In this document: positions 61,436 through 64,000 of the stretch, piece after piece | Layout: every line of letters starts with the position of its first letter | Position numbering within the stretch: the stretch's first letter is position 1 | NCBI RefSeq assembly: GCF_039543545.1 | Contig: NZ_BAABJY010000002.1 | Location: 1,054,001-1,118,000, forward strand | DNA length: 64,000 nt | From: Luteimonas vadosa | GTDB lineage: Bacteria > Pseudomonadota > Gammaproteobacteria > Xanthomonadales > Xanthomonadaceae | Direction of reading: 5' to 3' | Made by a program: the position numbers and the translations under genes | The notes under the pieces: generated by a model | Seen by the model: the letters and a program-made list of their open reading frames with translations, nothing else | What the model was told of the DNA's origin: nothing | Databases searched by the model: none

Positions 61436-61639
61436 TCAGGCCGGCGTCACCCCGGCAGCCTGCGCGCCCTTGGGTCCCTGCGTGACTTCATAGCTGACGC
61501 GCTGGCCCTCCTGCAGGCTGCGGAAACCCTCCGAGGCAATCGCGGAATAATGCACGAACACGTCCGCGCTGCCGTCCTCGGGGGCGATGAAGCCGAACCC
61601 CTTGGCGTCGTTGAACCACTTAACTGTGCCGTATTGCAT
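61436..61639 (-). CDS. Cold-shock protein (CspA family)
   Basis: 67-residue single-stranded nucleic-acid chaperone with RNP1 KGFGFI and RNP2 VFVHYS motifs (GTVKWFNDAKGFGFIAPEDGSADVFVHYSAI). The ATG at 61639 follows GGAAAGAG. The 64-nt leader from the proposed promoter is shorter than that of E. coli cspA, so cold-box control is not obvious. Confidence 0.95.
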   Translation of the reverse strand: MQYGTVKWFNDAKGFGFIAPEDGSADVFVHYSAIASEGFRSLQEGQRVSYEVTQGPKGAQAAGVTPA

Positions 61640-61709
61640 GTCTCTTTCCACCTCGTCTGGAATGCGAAAGCGTGCACCGGCGATGCAAGGCGCCCGGGGC
61701 ACGCTGCCG

Positions 61710-61738
61710 AGTATGCAAAGCAAGCGGGCCGCTGGCAA
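61710..61738 (-). promoter_or_regulatory. Promoter of the cold-shock gene
   Basis: On the minus strand TTGCCA (61738-61733) and CATACT (61715-61710) are separated by exactly 17 bp, five and four matches to the -35 and -10 consensus. It starts directly at the end of the upstream phosphorylase gene and gives a leader of about 64 bases. Confidence 0.6.
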
Positions 61739-62491
61739 TCACCCCGCGAGCAGGTGGCGGAACAAGCCCGGCAAATGCTCCGAGGCGGCGGCAACGTTGG
61801 CGAGCACTTCCTCGAGGGTGATCGTCTCCCCGGGATCCGGGCCGGCCCCTGCCGCCCAGTTGGCGACGATGGCCAGGCAGGCATATTCCATCCCCAGCTC
61901 GCGTGCCAAACCCGCCTCCGGCATGCCCGTCATGCCGACCAGGTCGCAGCCATCGCGTCGCAGTCGCGCGATCTCGGCACGGGTCTCGAGCCGGGGACCC
62001 TGGGTGGCGGCGTAGCAGCCACCGTCGACGATGGCGACGCCCGCGCCCTGGGCGGCGGACAGGAGGCTCTTGCGCAGTCCGGCGGAGTACGGCTCGCCGA
62101 AATCAACATGCAGCACTTCCGTGCCCGGTTCCTCGCACAAGGTCGAGACGCGGCCCCAGGTGTAGTCGATCAGCTGGTCCGGACACGCCAGCACCCTCGG
62201 GCCGAAGCGGTCGCCGATGCCGCCGACGGTATTGAGCGCCAGCACCGGCGCGGCGCCCAGGGCGCGGATCGCAGCCAGGTTCGCGCGATAGTTGATCCGG
62301 TGCGGCGGAACCGAGTGTCCCTCGCCATGGCGGGCCAGGAACGCCACCCGCTTGCCGGCCAGCGTGCCGATGCGGAGCGGACCGGAGGGCGCACCGTACG
62401 GCGTCTCCGGTTCCAGCGTCTCGATGTCCTCCAGCCCGGCCAGCTGGTACAGGCCGGTGCCGCCGATGATGGCCAGTGCGATGTCTTTCAT
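61739..62491 (-). CDS. mtnP: S-methyl-5'-thioinosine (or MTA) phosphorylase
   Basis: 250 residues of the MTAP/PNP family: IGGTGLYQL at the N-terminus (phosphate loop), FLARHGEGHSVPPHRINYRANLAA, GDRFGPRVLACPDQLIDYT and CYAATQGPRLETRAEIARLR (substrate loop), GMTGMPEAGLARELGM. Cleaves methylthioinosine or methylthioadenosine to base and methylthioribose 1-phosphate. The presence of an MTA deaminase at 20081 favours the methylthioinosine substrate, as in Pseudomonas aeruginosa PA3004. Start chosen at ATG 62491. Confidence 0.88.
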   Translation of the reverse strand: MKDIALAIIGGTGLYQLAGLEDIETLEPETPYGAPSGPLRIGTLAGKRVAFLARHGEGHSVPPHRINYRANLAAIRALGAAPVLALNTVGGIGDRFGPRVLACPDQLIDYTWGRVSTLCEEPGTEVLHVDFGEPYSAGLRKSLLSAAQGAGVAIVDGGCYAATQGPRLETRAEIARLRRDGCDLVGMTGMPEAGLARELGMEYACLAIVANWAAGAGPDPGETITLEEVLANVAAASEHLPGLFRHLLAG

Positions 62492-62602
62492 GTCCGTCGT
62501 GTCCGTGGATGCCCTTCCGGGTTGAGCCTGCGCCGGCAGTCGGGGTCGGCCGTCGTCGGGACCCTCAATCTTCCGTCGCGGCACCGCGACCCCGCCGCCG
62601 CA

Positions 62603-64000
62603 TCAGTATCCCGTTTCCTTCAGCGTCGCATGCACCTGCTGGTGCGTCGCCTGCAGGTCTGCGGCAGGCGGCTTGCCCATGCGGCTGACCACGACGATGG
62701 CGATGCACGCTGCGATGAAACCCGGGACCAGTTCGTACAACGCGCTGCCCGTCTGTTTCCACAGGATCACCGTCAATGCACCGACGACCATGCCCGCCAG
62801 CGCGCCGTTGCGCGTCATGCGCTGCCAGAACAGCGACAGGATCACCACCGGGCCGAAGGCGGCGCCGAAGCCAGCCCAGGCATAGGCCACCAGGCCCAGC
62901 ACGCGGCTGTCCGGGTCGCGCGCCAGCCACAAGGCCACCAGCGACACCAGCAGCACGCTGGCGCGACCGACCCAGACCAGCTCGCGCTGGCCGGCGGCCG
63001 GTCGCAGGAAGCCGCGGTAGAAGTCCTCCGACAGCACGCTCGAGCAGACCAGCAGCTGGCTGGACAGGGTGCTCATCACCGCGGCCAGGATCGCGGACAG
63101 GATGATGCCCGCCACCCAAGGATTGAAGAGCAGTTCGACCAGGGCGATGAAGACGCGCTCCGGATTGGCATCCACCGGCACGGCCTGTTCCGGATGGGCG
63201 GCGAAGTAACCGATGCCCAGGAAGCCTACGATCATCGAGCCGCCTAGGCACAACATCATCCAGCTCATGCCGATGCGCCGCGCGCTCGGGATCGTGGCGA
63301 TGCTGTCGGCGGCCATGAACCGGGCCAGGATGTGCGGCTGGCCGAAGTAGCCCAGGCCCCAGCCCAGCAGCGACACGATGCCGATGAGGCCGAGCTCGCC
63401 ACCCCGGAACCAGTCAAGGCGCACCGGGTCGGAGGCCTGGATCGCTGCGATCGTGCTGTCCAGCCCGCCGGTGGTGGTCAGCAGCAACACCGGGGTGAGC
63501 AGCAGCGCGAACAGCATCAGCGTCCCCTGCGCGGTGTCGGTCCAACTCACTGCGAGGAAACCGCCGACCAGGGTGTAGAGGATGGTCACCGCCGCGCCCC
63601 ACCAGATCGCCTCGGCGTAGGGCATGCCGAACACGCTCTCGAACAGGCGCGCACCCGCCACCACGCCCGAGGCGCAGTACACGGCGAAGAACACGAGGAT
63701 CACCAGCGCCGACAGCACCCGCAGCGTGCGCCCGTGGTCGTGGAAGCGGTTCGTGAAGTAGTCCGGCAGGGTCAGGGCGTTGTCGCTGCGCTCGGTGTAC
63801 ACCCGCAACGGCCCGGCCACGAACTTCCAGTTGGCGTACGCGCCGGCGACCAGGCCCAAGGCGATCCAGGCCTCCGACACGCCCCCCAGGTAGAGCGCAC
63901 CGGGCAGGCCCATCAGCAACCAGCCGCTCATGTCCGAGGCCCCTGCCGACAGCGCCGTGACGTAGGGGCCCAGTGAGCGCCCGCCGAGGATGTAATCGTC
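62603..64000 (-). CDS. putP: Sodium/proline symporter PutP, partial at right edge
   Basis: The N-terminus lies beyond 64000; about 466 residues are visible, starting in the first conserved loop (DDYILGGRSLGPYVTALSAGASDMSGWLLMGLPG), the SSS-family signature region. At least eleven membrane segments follow, with FGQPHILARFMAADSI and ILAAVMSTLSSQLLVCSS, the sodium-binding segment. Sequence closest to PutP. The downstream 111 bp hold no gene. Confidence 0.9.
   Translation of the reverse strand, partial: DDYILGGRSLGPYVTALSAGASDMSGWLLMGLPGALYLGGVSEAWIALGLVAGAYANWKFVAGPLRVYTERSDNALTLPDYFTNRFHDHGRTLRVLSALVILVFFAVYCASGVVAGARLFESVFGMPYAEAIWWGAAVTILYTLVGGFLAVSWTDTAQGTLMLFALLLTPVLLLTTTGGLDSTIAAIQASDPVRLDWFRGGELGLIGIVSLLGWGLGYFGQPHILARFMAADSIATIPSARRIGMSWMMLCLGGSMIVGFLGIGYFAAHPEQAVPVDANPERVFIALVELLFNPWVAGIILSAILAAVMSTLSSQLLVCSSVLSEDFYRGFLRPAAGQRELVWVGRASVLLVSLVALWLARDPDSRVLGLVAYAWAGFGAAFGPVVILSLFWQRMTRNGALAGMVVGALTVILWKQTGSALYELVPGFIAACIAIVVVSRMGKPPAADLQATHQQVHATLKETGY

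Noticed and set aside
1..64000. CRISPR arrays, insertion sequences, prophage or plasmid origin
   Set aside because: No regularly spaced direct repeats, transposase, integrase or phage structural genes were seen; the only direct repeat is the three-copy array at 16401-16776.

Overview
The window is a high-GC gammaproteobacterial chromosome segment and most likely belongs to the family Xanthomonadaceae (Lysobacter, Luteimonas, Xanthomonas and relatives). The reasons are an arginine cluster of the acetylated Xanthomonas type (a fused N-acetylglutamate kinase/synthase and an N-acetylornithine carbamoyltransferase), a FimX-type degenerate GGDEF/EAL protein, a cysteine-free DksA-like protein with a lysine/alanine-rich tail, and dense gene packing with many 4-bp start/stop overlaps. 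Nothing looks like a prophage, insertion sequence or CRISPR array. This is chromosomal backbone with a few lineage-specific genes and short palindromic repeats.

Left part (1-8.9 kb): a secreted PCRILDTR-domain protein runs off the left edge. It is followed by an arginine operon on the minus strand, in transcription order argF'-argG-argE'-argB(NAGK/S)-argC-argH. In front of argF' lies a small arginine-rich open frame and an intrinsic terminator. A segment beside the small frame's stop codon can pair with the terminator's 5' arm, which is the layout of a ribosome-mediated attenuator.

9-26 kb: cysS; sufE with an MFS exporter; the unusual DksA-like gene; a coupled trio of yidD, a dihydroorotase-like gene and an M23 lipoprotein peptidase, whose 3' end is repeated twice more downstream; then folE2, a squalene/phytoene synthase-like gene, a HAD phosphatase (gph or mupP), ubiG and an MTA/SAH deaminase; efp divergent from epmB; fimX; htpX.

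26-45 kb: gluQ; two phaB-type reductases flanking the regulator phaR; an M48 peptidase; a SUMF1-domain lipoprotein divergent from rnd; a di-haem cytochrome; a secreted protein of unknown function divergent from a winged-helix/TolB-like/TPR membrane regulator; a TIR/TolB-like/TPR protein; tRNA-Ala(CGC) and tRNA-Arg(CCT); an ALDH7-type dehydrogenase; a DUF4190-like protein; pyrD; murB.

45-64 kb: an EamA transporter, a PAP2 phosphatase, ispG divergent from xseA across a pair of palindromes, an aldehyde dehydrogenase, a von Willebrand A lipoprotein, a GAF-GAF-GGDEF-EAL protein, an ECF sigma factor with a membrane partner, an IMPACT/YigZ protein that seems to need an ATT start, an ABC exporter, a cold-shock protein with a good promoter, methylthioinosine phosphorylase, and a sodium/proline symporter cut by the right edge.

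Working links: the mtaD-like and mtnP-like genes, 40 kb apart, together encode the deamination route of methylthioadenosine salvage. efp and epmB are a substrate/modifier pair. fimX and the GGDEF/EAL protein are c-di-GMP functions. The six arg genes cover the pathway from glutamate to arginine through acetylated intermediates.
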